Shown here in pieces: positions 7,888 through 16,640 of a DNA stretch of 35,596 nucleotides. The position numbers and the translations under genes were made by a program. Below the pieces are notes generated by a model. That model ran no database searches. It was not told the origin of the DNA and was given only the letters and a program-made list of their open reading frames with translations. The stretch spans positions 1-35,596 of the forward strand of contig CABVCJ010000014.1 of the NCBI GenBank assembly GCA_902496845.1. The letters are read 5' to 3'. The DNA is from an uncultured Collinsella sp. Lineage in GTDB: Bacteria; Actinomycetota; Coriobacteriia; Coriobacteriales; Coriobacteriaceae. Each line of letters starts with the position of its first letter. Positions within the stretch are counted from its first letter, which is position 1.

Positions 7888-9579
7888 ATGAGTGACGAGA
7901 AGACAACGGTAATCGGCATCGACCTGGGTACTACCTATTCTTGCCTCGCTTACATCGACGAGACGGGTAACCCGGTGGTGGTTAAGAACTCCGAGGGTTC
8001 CAACACCACGCCCTCTGTGGTGCACTTTGATCCGGATGACCCTTCTAAGTACGATGTGGGTCAGCCTGCCAAGGACAATGCTCTGATTGACCCGGATTAC
8101 ACAGCGTCCTTCGTTAAGCGCATCATCGGCGACAACCCCGTTGCCATCACCGTTGACGGCGAGAACTACTCTCCCGAGCAGATTTCTGCTTATGTGCTCA
8201 AGAAGCTTACGTTCGATGCTTCTCAGAACATGCCTATGGGCTACGATGGCTGCGTTATTACCGTTCCTGCCTACTTTGGCGATGCCGAAACGCAGGCTAC
8301 GCTTGCTGCTGCAAAGATTGCCGGCCTTAATGTGTACGGCACGGTGCAGGAGCCGGTTGCTGCCGCCATTAACTATGGCTGTGACAAGAGCGATAAGGAC
8401 GAGGACGTTATCGTTTACGACCTGGGCGGTGGCACCTTCGATGTCTCCGCGGTCTCGTTTAGCCACGGAGATGGTTCCAAGAACATTGAGGTTATCTGCA
8501 ACCAGGGCGATAAAAACCTGGGTGGCGGCGACTGGGACGCCGCTATCGTTGCCTACCTTAAGGATGAGTTCTGCGAACAGGCGGGGGCAGACGAGGACGT
8601 GTTTGACGAGTATGCCGACCAGCAGCTCCAAGGCAAGGCAGAAGAGCTCAAGTTTGCCCTTACGTCCAAGGACAGCGCCAATGCAGTCCTGAACTTTACG
8701 GGTCGTCCCCAAAAGATCAGCCTTACTATCGATGACTTTAACGATATGACGTCCGATTTGCTCTCTCGCACCATCGACATCATGCGTACCTGCTTGGATG
8801 GTGCCAAGGCTAAGGGCCATAACCCCACCAAAATTCTGCTCGTTGGCGGCTCTACGCGCATGCGCCAGGTTGCCGATCGCCTCAAGCAGGAGTTCCCCGA
8901 GCTTGAGCAGGCTATTAATGATCCCGATGAGGCTGTGGCCAAGGGCGCTGCTCGCTACGCCGCCCAGCTCGCCAGCATGCTGTATCACAAGGCCGAGCAG
9001 GAAGGTACTTCCGAGGAGACGGTCGAGGTCGTCGACCAGCAAACGCAGGAGGTCAAACAGCAGCAGAACGTCGGTGCCAACAACCTGGCAATGACGTTCG
9101 TCAATCCCGAGGACGCGGCTTCTGCCATCAAGATCTCCGTCGTCACGTCGAAGAGCTATGGCGTCGAAGTAATGGCAGACTCGGGTGCCACTTACATCTG
9201 CAACCTGATCCTTAAAAATCAAAAGATTGATTCCGAGAAGGGCGTTTTTGAAAACACCCGTCGTTTTGGTACGTTCGAGGCGGGGCAAACGGCCGTGGAT
9301 GTTCAGGTCTATGAGAACGATGCCGAGCAGGAGGAGGTCGAGAAGGATCGCGAGCCGCTGGCGTCCGCTTCCATCGACCTTTCGGGCACCAACCTGCCCA
9401 AGGGCTCTCCCATCGACGTGACGTTCGTGCTGAGCGAGCAGGGCATCCTCGACGTTCGCGCCGTGGAGCCTACGTCTGGTCAGTCCTGCGAGGTCGAGGT
9501 CGAGGTCAAGGGCGGCCTTACCGAGGACGAGATCCGCGAGGCGCGCTCCAAGGCCACGGCCATGCAGATGGTGCTCTAA
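7888..9579 (+). CDS. DnaK-family Hsp70 chaperone, short C-terminus lacking the lid
   Basis: The nucleotide-binding domain shows IGIDLGTTYS, a DLGGGTFDVS phosphate motif and GGSTRMRQV. A substrate-binding beta domain follows (about residues 395-545). The protein is about 563 residues and stops shortly after the beta domain, so most of the helical lid of a typical 610-640-residue DnaK is missing. I prefer ATG 7888 over 7882: GGAAGG lies 8 nt before 7888 but only 2 nt before 7882, and MSDEKTTVIGID starts directly with the fold. It follows grpE by about 56 bp. The last 69 bp are copied at 11777. It is probably a specialised Hsp70, with the housekeeping dnaK elsewhere (inference). Confidence 0.92.
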   Translation: MSDEKTTVIGIDLGTTYSCLAYIDETGNPVVVKNSEGSNTTPSVVHFDPDDPSKYDVGQPAKDNALIDPDYTASFVKRIIGDNPVAITVDGENYSPEQISAYVLKKLTFDASQNMPMGYDGCVITVPAYFGDAETQATLAAAKIAGLNVYGTVQEPVAAAINYGCDKSDKDEDVIVYDLGGGTFDVSAVSFSHGDGSKNIEVICNQGDKNLGGGDWDAAIVAYLKDEFCEQAGADEDVFDEYADQQLQGKAEELKFALTSKDSANAVLNFTGRPQKISLTIDDFNDMTSDLLSRTIDIMRTCLDGAKAKGHNPTKILLVGGSTRMRQVADRLKQEFPELEQAINDPDEAVAKGAARYAAQLASMLYHKAEQEGTSEETVEVVDQQTQEVKQQQNVGANNLAMTFVNPEDAASAIKISVVTSKSYGVEVMADSGATYICNLILKNQKIDSEKGVFENTRRFGTFEAGQTAVDVQVYENDAEQEEVEKDREPLASASIDLSGTNLPKGSPIDVTFVLSEQGILDVRAVEPTSGQSCEVEVEVKGGLTEDEIREARSKATAMQMVL

Positions 9580-11169
9580 GACACTAAGAAGACAGACGAG
9601 TTGAGGGAGACGATATGGGTATCGCGGTAGGTATCGATCTGGGGACGACGTTCAGCGCCGTCGCGTGCGTGGGTGCGGACGGCGAGCCCAAGATTCTCCC
9701 CAATTCGTCCGGCGAGCATACGACTCCCTCCGTGGTCGCCGTCGCCGAGGACGGCTCGGCCGTCTGCGGCGAGGCGGCCAAGGAGGCCCAGCTCATGGGC
9801 GATGCCGACGTGGCCTCCTTTTACAAGACGAATATGGGCAATGCCGGTTACGTGGAGTACCTGCGCGGCTGCGAGTTCGACGCGACCACGCTCTCGTCCA
9901 CGTTTCTGCGCCATCTGATCGCGGACGTCTCCCGCGCCAACGGTGTCCAGATCGACTCCGCCGTGGTGACGGTGCCCGCGTACTTTGAGGCGCCCCAGCG
10001 CGAGGCGACGCTCGAGGCCCTGCGGCGCACGGGCGTGCGCGCCCTGGGCACGCTGAACGAGCCCTCGGCCGCCGCCTACGCCTACGGACTCATGAGCGCG
10101 GACGCCGCCGGCGATCGCACGATTCTCATCTACGACCTGGGCGGCGGCACGTTCGACGTCACGGTGGCCAGGCTCTCGGGGCGCGAGATCCGCGTCCTGT
10201 CCTCCACGGGCAATCACCAGCTGGGCGGCCGCCAGTGGGACAGCGCCCTGTCGGACTTCATCCTGGACCAGCTTTGCGACGCCAGGGGGCTTGACCGCGA
10301 CGATGTCGAGTCGGACCTCACGCCCTCCGACATCAACACGCTTGCCGTCGTGTCCGAGCAGGTCAAGCGCGACCTTACGAACCGCGCCCGCACGCGCGCC
10401 CGCGTTATGGCGGAATCGGTTTCCGGAACCATCGAGGTCACGCGCGAGGACTTCGAGGAGGCCACGCGCCATCTGCTGACGCTCACGACGGATTGCTGCG
10501 AGGAGGCGCTGCGCGAGGCGGGGCTCACCTGGGACCAGCTCGACGGCTACATCCTCGTGGGCGGCTCCACCAAGATGCCGCAGGTGCGCGAGTACCTCAC
10601 CGGCAAGGTGGGCAGCGGCCCCATCGGCGGCAACGTCAACCCCGACGAGGCCGTGGCCCTGGGCGCCGCCGTGTACGCGGCCCAGAAGTGCGGCACCACG
10701 TTCTCGCTCCCCGGCGCTTCTGCCGCCGCCCCGCGCTTCTCGCTGGGCGCCCTCCCCAAGCTGGTGGACTGCACGGCGCACTCCATGGGCATGATCGCGG
10801 AGAGCGAAGACCGTTCGCGCTACGTCAACTCGACCATTATCGGCAAGAACACGCCCATCCCCGCCACCAATAGCCGCGAGTACGCCGTGCGCGCCACGCC
10901 GAGACGTCCGGGCTCGCTCGAGATTTACCTTCTGCAGGGAGACGACCCGGCGCCCCTCAACAACACGGTTGTGGGCAAGTACGTGGTCCCAAAGATTCCG
11001 GGCGAGCGCGGGCGCGAGACGCACGTCTTGGTCTCGTATTCCTACACCGAGAACGCCACCATCGAGGTGGGCGCCACGCTCGCGTCCTCGGGCAGGGCGC
11101 TCGAGGTCCAGCGCGCCGAGGTCGAGTCCGACCTCTCGCGCTTCCTGAACGCGCCGACGGACAACGATG
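9511..11169 (+). repeat. Direct repeat copy A, 1659 bp
   Basis: The segment covers the last 69 bp of the Hsp70 gene, the intergenic region and the first 518 codons of Hsp70-VWA 1. It recurs at an offset of 2266 bp. The two copies appear identical: all overlapping frames on both strands translate identically across the shared part. It ends abruptly just before the VWA domain. Confidence 0.93.
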
Positions 11170-11759
11170 CAACAGTTGAAAACCATGGCGTGAGTGCTGA
11201 TGTCATGATTTGTATTGATGTCTCTGGCTCCATGTACGGCGAGGGTTTTGAGGCGGCCGAGAAGGCTGCAACGGCGTTCCTCGATTCCATTGAAGGGTCG
11301 GGCGTTCATGTTGGCGTGATGTACTTTGGGTCTAATGCAAAAGTCTGCTGTGATCCAACGCTGGATTACGGCAAAGTTTCGCTGCTCACGAGCAATAGCG
11401 ATAGGGGCTTTCGGTCCACGCTCGCTTCCGAATGCGGCGGCGGAACGTACAACCCGCTGGGCGTTTATGCGGATTGGTTGGATGCAAAAATGGATAGGAG
11501 CGACGCGAAGGCGGACGTTCTCCTCATCCTTACTGATGGGGACTGGTGCGGTAACGACAAAGCCATTCAGGATGCAGAGTCACTCAAAAACGACTGCGTG
11601 ACCATCATCGGTATCGGCACTCCTGACGCCGACCTCGACTTCCTCAGGAAGATCTCCACCTCCGATAGCTACGCGGGCCTCTTCGACTTCTCCGAGCTCG
11701 GCACTGCATTTTCGAGCATCGGCCGCTCCATCTCGAGCGGATCTGGCATCGGCATTTAG
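9615..11759 (+). CDS. Hsp70-VWA fusion protein, copy 1
   Basis: This 714-residue protein has an Hsp70 nucleotide-binding domain (about 1-365, with VGIDLGTTFS, DLGGGTFDVT and GGSTKMPQV). A beta-rich region (about 370-515) occupies the substrate-binding position. A C-terminal von Willebrand factor A domain (about 528-705) carries an intact MIDAS: DVSGSM, a Thr in GGGTYNP, and LTDGD. The metal site could bind a protein target, with ATP cycling by the Hsp70 part (inference). Residues 1-518 are the same as in copy 2, whereas the VWA part differs strongly except near the C-terminus. Codons before 11169 are almost all G/C-ended, unlike the VWA part and flanking genes. GAGGGAG precedes the start. Confidence 0.92.
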   Translation: MGIAVGIDLGTTFSAVACVGADGEPKILPNSSGEHTTPSVVAVAEDGSAVCGEAAKEAQLMGDADVASFYKTNMGNAGYVEYLRGCEFDATTLSSTFLRHLIADVSRANGVQIDSAVVTVPAYFEAPQREATLEALRRTGVRALGTLNEPSAAAYAYGLMSADAAGDRTILIYDLGGGTFDVTVARLSGREIRVLSSTGNHQLGGRQWDSALSDFILDQLCDARGLDRDDVESDLTPSDINTLAVVSEQVKRDLTNRARTRARVMAESVSGTIEVTREDFEEATRHLLTLTTDCCEEALREAGLTWDQLDGYILVGGSTKMPQVREYLTGKVGSGPIGGNVNPDEAVALGAAVYAAQKCGTTFSLPGASAAAPRFSLGALPKLVDCTAHSMGMIAESEDRSRYVNSTIIGKNTPIPATNSREYAVRATPRRPGSLEIYLLQGDDPAPLNNTVVGKYVVPKIPGERGRETHVLVSYSYTENATIEVGATLASSGRALEVQRAEVESDLSRFLNAPTDNDATVENHGVSADVMICIDVSGSMYGEGFEAAEKAATAFLDSIEGSGVHVGVMYFGSNAKVCCDPTLDYGKVSLLTSNSDRGFRSTLASECGGGTYNPLGVYADWLDAKMDRSDAKADVLLILTDGDWCGNDKAIQDAESLKNDCVTIIGIGTPDADLDFLRKISTSDSYAGLFDFSELGTAFSSIGRSISSGSGIGI

Positions 11760-11880
11760 GGAGCCCCTTTTATGGAGGCGGCCTTACCGAGGACGAGATC
11801 CGCGAGGCGCGCTCCAAGGCCACGGCCATGCAGATGGTGCTCTAAGACACTAAGAAGACAGACGAGTTGAGGGAGACGAT
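11760..11880 (+). other. Tandem-duplication junction with chimeric 32-codon ORF scar
   Basis: After the copy 1 stop, GGAGCCCCTTTTATGGA closely matches the leader and first codons of the gene at 14052 (GGAGCCTATTTATGGA). It then switches at 11777 into the 3' end of the upstream Hsp70 gene. The result is an ATG at 11772 that reads 32 codons in an alien frame to TGA at 11870. This is the fossil of a tandem duplication that joined the start of the downstream gene to the tail of the Hsp70 gene. The short ORF is unlikely to be functional. Confidence 0.85.
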
Positions 11881-13435
11881 ATGGGTATCGCGGTAGGTAT
11901 CGATCTGGGGACGACGTTCAGCGCCGTCGCGTGCGTGGGTGCGGACGGCGAGCCCAAGATTCTCCCCAATTCGTCCGGCGAGCATACGACTCCCTCCGTG
12001 GTCGCCGTCGCCGAGGACGGCTCGGCCGTCTGCGGCGAGGCGGCCAAGGAGGCCCAGCTCATGGGCGATGCCGACGTGGCCTCCTTTTACAAGACGAATA
12101 TGGGCAATGCCGGTTACGTGGAGTACCTGCGCGGCTGCGAGTTCGACGCGACCACGCTCTCGTCCACGTTTCTGCGCCATCTGATCGCGGACGTCTCCCG
12201 CGCCAACGGTGTCCAGATCGACTCCGCCGTGGTGACGGTGCCCGCGTACTTTGAGGCGCCCCAGCGCGAGGCGACGCTCGAGGCCCTGCGGCGCACGGGC
12301 GTGCGCGCCCTGGGCACGCTGAACGAGCCCTCGGCCGCCGCCTACGCCTACGGACTCATGAGCGCGGACGCCGCCGGCGATCGCACGATTCTCATCTACG
12401 ACCTGGGCGGCGGCACGTTCGACGTCACGGTGGCCAGGCTCTCGGGGCGCGAGATCCGCGTCCTGTCCTCCACGGGCAATCACCAGCTGGGCGGCCGCCA
12501 GTGGGACAGCGCCCTGTCGGACTTCATCCTGGACCAGCTTTGCGACGCCAGGGGGCTTGACCGCGACGATGTCGAGTCGGACCTCACGCCCTCCGACATC
12601 AACACGCTTGCCGTCGTGTCCGAGCAGGTCAAGCGCGACCTTACGAACCGCGCCCGCACGCGCGCCCGCGTTATGGCGGAATCGGTTTCCGGAACCATCG
12701 AGGTCACGCGCGAGGACTTCGAGGAGGCCACGCGCCATCTGCTGACGCTCACGACGGATTGCTGCGAGGAGGCGCTGCGCGAGGCGGGGCTCACCTGGGA
12801 CCAGCTCGACGGCTACATCCTCGTGGGCGGCTCCACCAAGATGCCGCAGGTGCGCGAGTACCTCACCGGCAAGGTGGGCAGCGGCCCCATCGGCGGCAAC
12901 GTCAACCCCGACGAGGCCGTGGCCCTGGGCGCCGCCGTGTACGCGGCCCAGAAGTGCGGCACCACGTTCTCGCTCCCCGGCGCTTCTGCCGCCGCCCCGC
13001 GCTTCTCGCTGGGCGCCCTCCCCAAGCTGGTGGACTGCACGGCGCACTCCATGGGCATGATCGCGGAGAGCGAAGACCGTTCGCGCTACGTCAACTCGAC
13101 CATTATCGGCAAGAACACGCCCATCCCCGCCACCAATAGCCGCGAGTACGCCGTGCGCGCCACGCCGAGACGTCCGGGCTCGCTCGAGATTTACCTTCTG
13201 CAGGGAGACGACCCGGCGCCCCTCAACAACACGGTTGTGGGCAAGTACGTGGTCCCAAAGATTCCGGGCGAGCGCGGGCGCGAGACGCACGTCTTGGTCT
13301 CGTATTCCTACACCGAGAACGCCACCATCGAGGTGGGCGCCACGCTCGCGTCCTCGGGCAGGGCGCTCGAGGTCCAGCGCGCCGAGGTCGAGTCCGACCT
13401 CTCGCGCTTCCTGAACGCGCCGACGGACAACGATG
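11777..13435 (+). repeat. Direct repeat copy B, 1659 bp
   Basis: This is the second copy of 9511-11169. It holds a 69-bp remnant of the Hsp70 gene 3' end, the ribosome-binding region and the first 518 codons of Hsp70-VWA 2. Identity ends at the same codon as in copy A, just before the VWA domain. Confidence 0.93.
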
Positions 13436-14040
13436 TTGAGGGCGAGGGCCATGGCTTTGTCGATGCCAGCGTCATGATTTGTGTCGACGTCTCGGGCTCT
13501 ATGTGCGGCAAGGGTTTTGCCGCCGCGGAGGAAGCGGTCGACTCCTTCCTCGACTCTGTCGACGGATCGGGCGTCCAGGTCGGTTTGATGTACTTTGCGG
13601 ATCGGTCCTGTATTGCGTGTGAGCCGAGTGATGACTACTCGGGTGTTGTCGAGGGAACTCGCGGTAGTAGAGGTCATGGCTCTGGTTTCTATTCTCGCGC
13701 AGCGAGGTCGTGTGGCACATGCAATGCCGCTGACCCCTTGAAAGAATTTGTTTCCTGGCGCGGCGGCTTTCAGAAAGGTGATGCGTCGGATATTGTTCTT
13801 GTGCTAACGGATGGTTTTTGGCGCGGGCGCGCGTGCAATTCTGCGCTCAAGAACTCCAAGTCGCTCAAAGAGGACGGCGTGACCATCATCGGCATCGGTA
13901 CCCCTGATGCCGATCTCGAGTTCCTCAAGAAGATTTCCACCTCGGATAGCTACGCGGGCCTCTTCGACTTCTCCGAACTTAGTACCGCGTTCTCGAGCAT
14001 CGGCCGCTCCATCTCGAGCGGATCTGGCATCGGCATTTAG
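11881..14040 (+). CDS. Hsp70-VWA fusion protein, copy 2
   Basis: This 719-residue paralogue has the same 518 N-terminal residues as copy 1. Its VWA domain (about 530-710) keeps the MIDAS residues DVSGSM and LTDG, with a Thr in SCGTC at the middle position. The central part is different: copy 2 has an insertion rich in Gly, Arg, Ser and Cys (about residues 580-625) where copy 1 has unrelated sequence. The last 55 residues are again close to copy 1 (TIIGIGTPDADL, SDSYAGLFDFSEL). The pattern suggests a constant ATPase part with an exchangeable recognition part. It is 11 nt upstream of the next gene and shares its operon. Confidence 0.92.
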   Translation: MGIAVGIDLGTTFSAVACVGADGEPKILPNSSGEHTTPSVVAVAEDGSAVCGEAAKEAQLMGDADVASFYKTNMGNAGYVEYLRGCEFDATTLSSTFLRHLIADVSRANGVQIDSAVVTVPAYFEAPQREATLEALRRTGVRALGTLNEPSAAAYAYGLMSADAAGDRTILIYDLGGGTFDVTVARLSGREIRVLSSTGNHQLGGRQWDSALSDFILDQLCDARGLDRDDVESDLTPSDINTLAVVSEQVKRDLTNRARTRARVMAESVSGTIEVTREDFEEATRHLLTLTTDCCEEALREAGLTWDQLDGYILVGGSTKMPQVREYLTGKVGSGPIGGNVNPDEAVALGAAVYAAQKCGTTFSLPGASAAAPRFSLGALPKLVDCTAHSMGMIAESEDRSRYVNSTIIGKNTPIPATNSREYAVRATPRRPGSLEIYLLQGDDPAPLNNTVVGKYVVPKIPGERGRETHVLVSYSYTENATIEVGATLASSGRALEVQRAEVESDLSRFLNAPTDNDVEGEGHGFVDASVMICVDVSGSMCGKGFAAAEEAVDSFLDSVDGSGVQVGLMYFADRSCIACEPSDDYSGVVEGTRGSRGHGSGFYSRAARSCGTCNAADPLKEFVSWRGGFQKGDASDIVLVLTDGFWRGRACNSALKNSKSLKEDGVTIIGIGTPDADLEFLKKISTSDSYAGLFDFSELSTAFSSIGRSISSGSGIGI

Positions 14041-14051
14041 GGAGCCTATTT

Positions 14052-16640
14052 ATGGAACAAGAACTCAACTTGCTACTCGTCGTCGGCGCGCCGCTTGACC
14101 CCGTTCCTTCACAGGAAAAGCTACGGCAGCTGCTCACGGATGCACGTGTGGTGTGGGGTCCCAAGGCCTCGCGCGGTACGGACCAGATTATCTACAAGCG
14201 CTTTTTGGGCGAGGTCCCCAACATGGAGAAAGCGTTTGCCGATGGCAACGAGGCCCAGGTCTCTGCCATCGCGGCGAATGCTCTCAAGGTTGTGAACGGC
14301 GCGCTCGACCCGGTGCTCGAGGCGGCGGCGGAAAACAATCAGATTTCCGCCGGCCAGCTGAATCTTATCTGCAACAAGACCAAGAAGCGCATTAAGAAAA
14401 CCCACTTTGGCGTCGAGTATCAGGTGGACGAGGCCCTTGTGCGCAAGCGTGCTGCCGAGCTTAAGTACACGGTTGCCGAGGGCGGTGCCACCGCATCTAC
14501 CAACGACGGATCAAACGATGTCTACAAACGCTACATGGAAGATAAGCTTCCTGGTTGGGCGGGCTATAAAAAGGAGACGGATCTTATTGCCCTGGGCAAG
14601 AGCGACCTGTATGACTTTGCCTGCCCCGACGGCTGCGCCGACCCCTATCGCGCCCCGAGCGCAGACCTGCTTGCGAAGGCAAAGCAGGTGGCGGGATCGT
14701 TCCGCGCTAACACGCCCGAGCAAGCGGCCGCGGCGAGCCTTGAGGCCCTGTGCCGCAAGGCCTTTGGCACAGACGACGCTCGTAAAGAGTACGACGCATG
14801 CCTCAATCGCCTTAAGCTCAACCGTGTCTTTGATGAGCTCGACGAGCTCGCATCGTTCTCGGACAACAGCTTAAGGGTCGAGCAACAACGCGCTGCCGTT
14901 GAGACCCTTGCTCCCTTTGTGGCAGACAAGACCGAGGCGCGTTCCCTGCTCGTTGGTCACTGCAAAAAGAAGGGCATTTCGCTTGAGCGAGATGCAGAGC
15001 TCGACTCGCTCGTTCAGTGCCGCTGTGGTCATATGAACGACAAGTCTGCTGCCACGTGCGGTCGCTGCGGTTTGCCGCTTATGCTCGAGTGCCCCTCGTG
15101 CCACAAGAAATACCCCAACACCAACGATCGCTGCCCCGGTTGCGGTGCGCCTTTAGGTGCGGCCATCGAGGATGCGGAGCGCCTGTGCGACGCTGCCGAT
15201 AAGCTTGCGGGCTGGCTCAACTTTGAGGGTGCGAAGGCAAACCTCGCTCAGGCGCGCTCGGCGTGGCCGTCCTTGCCCCGCGTTGCCGAGGTCGACACAA
15301 AAGTCGCTCAGCTCCAGGCTGCCGCGGGCGATTTGGGCGCCAAGCTCACGTCCGCCATTGCGGAGCGTCGCTTTGCGGAGGCAGATGGACTCTTAAGGCG
15401 CGCCTTGCTCGTACCGGGCGTCGATGCTGCCTATCTAAAGGCGCGTGAGTCGGAAGTTTCTTCGGGCGTAACCGAGGCGGACGATCTTGTGCGTCAAGCT
15501 CAGGGGACGGCAGATGCGGAGGAGGCCGCCGAGCTCTGCGAGCAGGCGCTCGCCCGTTGCGCCGACCATGCCGCTGCTCGTTCGTTCCTTGCGTCGCACG
15601 CCCCGCAGTCGGTTTCCAACTTGGAGGCTCGCGGCAATGCCGAGACTTCGACCGTAAGCCTTGTCTGGCAGCCGAGCCGTTCGCGTGGCGCGCTTGCGTA
15701 CGAGGTCTACGTTGTCGAGGGTGACGGTTCTTCCGGCGATCAGCTCCTTGGCACGACTGATCAGCCCTCGTATACCCACGAGCATGCTCCCCAGGGGTGT
15801 GCGCTTACATACAAGGTGGTTGTCGTTCGCGTCGGTGTGCGTTCCCAGCCTGCAATGAGTGAGGTTATCGCTCTTGCGCCCGACCTTACGGACGTGCGCT
15901 TTATGCCGGCGCATGAGCAGATCGAGGTGTCTTGGAAGCCGCTGCCGTCGAGTGCGACCGTTCGGATCACGCCGCTCGATGGCGGGGACCCCATTACCGT
16001 TCCATCTGGTGGTCACTACGTTATCGGCGGCCTTACGGACGGCGTGACGTATCACTACGAGATGAGTGCCTCCTTCGATATCGTTGGCTTGGGCCGTCGC
16101 CAGACGCATCCGCAGACGTTCGAGGCGACCCCGCTCGATGCTACACGCTACGTAGACGGCCTTGTCTCGCGTGCTCATAAGGGCGCGGAAGGCGTCTTTG
16201 ATCTTGAGTGGGAGGATGTTGGCGCCGAGGTGCGTTTCTTTGGCTCCGTGGACGCCAAATCCATTCCCCAGCCGGGGTCGACGTCCGATGTGGCATCGCT
16301 CGAGCGAGACTTTGAAGTTGTGAGCGTGAACGTTGCCGGGCCGGGCAAAGGCACGCTCACCTGGAAGAGCGATGAGGTCCTTTACTTCTTTGCGGCCACG
16401 GTTTGCGGTAGCTCCGCTATCGTGGGCGCCAAGGCTCGTGTGTCAAACGGCGGCAAGGTGAGTATCGACTCCATCGAGGAGGCAAACGGCAAGCTGCTTA
16501 TCTATGTCTCGGTAAAGGACCGCGCAGTGACGGGATTTAGTGTTGCCGTGAGTGAGACAAGTTTTGTGGACGACCTTTCGGACTCCTCGTGCCAGCTGCG
16601 ACCCGTTTCCAAAAAAACTGGGAGCGCGATGGCTGTCTGA
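14052..16640 (+). CDS. Large double zinc-ribbon / FN3-like protein, 5' part (frameshifted)
   Basis: The reading frame codes 862 residues. Residues 1-140 are a helical domain of unknown family, possibly a chaperone-linked adaptor. Two zinc ribbons lie at about 322-367 (CRCG..CGRCG and CPSC..CPGCG), then a helical repeat region to about 510. Fibronectin-III-like beta domains follow from about 516. The frame ends at TGA 16638-16640 inside what looks like another beta domain. Directly after A7 (16611-16617) the -1 frame continues the protein to 17074, so the intact product would be about 1007 residues. No HPD motif of a J-protein is present. Its leader sequence is also found at the junction after copy 1, showing that it once followed that gene directly. 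Confidence 0.85.
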   Translation: MEQELNLLLVVGAPLDPVPSQEKLRQLLTDARVVWGPKASRGTDQIIYKRFLGEVPNMEKAFADGNEAQVSAIAANALKVVNGALDPVLEAAAENNQISAGQLNLICNKTKKRIKKTHFGVEYQVDEALVRKRAAELKYTVAEGGATASTNDGSNDVYKRYMEDKLPGWAGYKKETDLIALGKSDLYDFACPDGCADPYRAPSADLLAKAKQVAGSFRANTPEQAAAASLEALCRKAFGTDDARKEYDACLNRLKLNRVFDELDELASFSDNSLRVEQQRAAVETLAPFVADKTEARSLLVGHCKKKGISLERDAELDSLVQCRCGHMNDKSAATCGRCGLPLMLECPSCHKKYPNTNDRCPGCGAPLGAAIEDAERLCDAADKLAGWLNFEGAKANLAQARSAWPSLPRVAEVDTKVAQLQAAAGDLGAKLTSAIAERRFAEADGLLRRALLVPGVDAAYLKARESEVSSGVTEADDLVRQAQGTADAEEAAELCEQALARCADHAAARSFLASHAPQSVSNLEARGNAETSTVSLVWQPSRSRGALAYEVYVVEGDGSSGDQLLGTTDQPSYTHEHAPQGCALTYKVVVVRVGVRSQPAMSEVIALAPDLTDVRFMPAHEQIEVSWKPLPSSATVRITPLDGGDPITVPSGGHYVIGGLTDGVTYHYEMSASFDIVGLGRRQTHPQTFEATPLDATRYVDGLVSRAHKGAEGVFDLEWEDVGAEVRFFGSVDAKSIPQPGSTSDVASLERDFEVVSVNVAGPGKGTLTWKSDEVLYFFAATVCGSSAIVGAKARVSNGGKVSIDSIEEANGKLLIYVSVKDRAVTGFSVAVSETSFVDDLSDSSCQLRPVSKKTGSAMAV

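Noticed and set aside
9511..13435. Insertion sequence or transposon as the cause of the large repeat
   Set aside because: There is no transposase, no terminal inverted repeats and no target-site duplication. The junction fits simple tandem duplication.
9576..13677. Long minus-strand open frames opposite the Hsp70-VWA genes
   Set aside because: They are antisense shadows of very GC-rich coding sequence. They have Arg/Gly/His-rich composition, no known domain, and the plus strand encodes clear Hsp70 motifs.
16611..16620. Standard programmed -1 frameshift heptamer
   Set aside because: The A-run is in the wrong codon phase for X-XXY-YYZ slippage, so a simple programmed shift is not supported by sequence alone.
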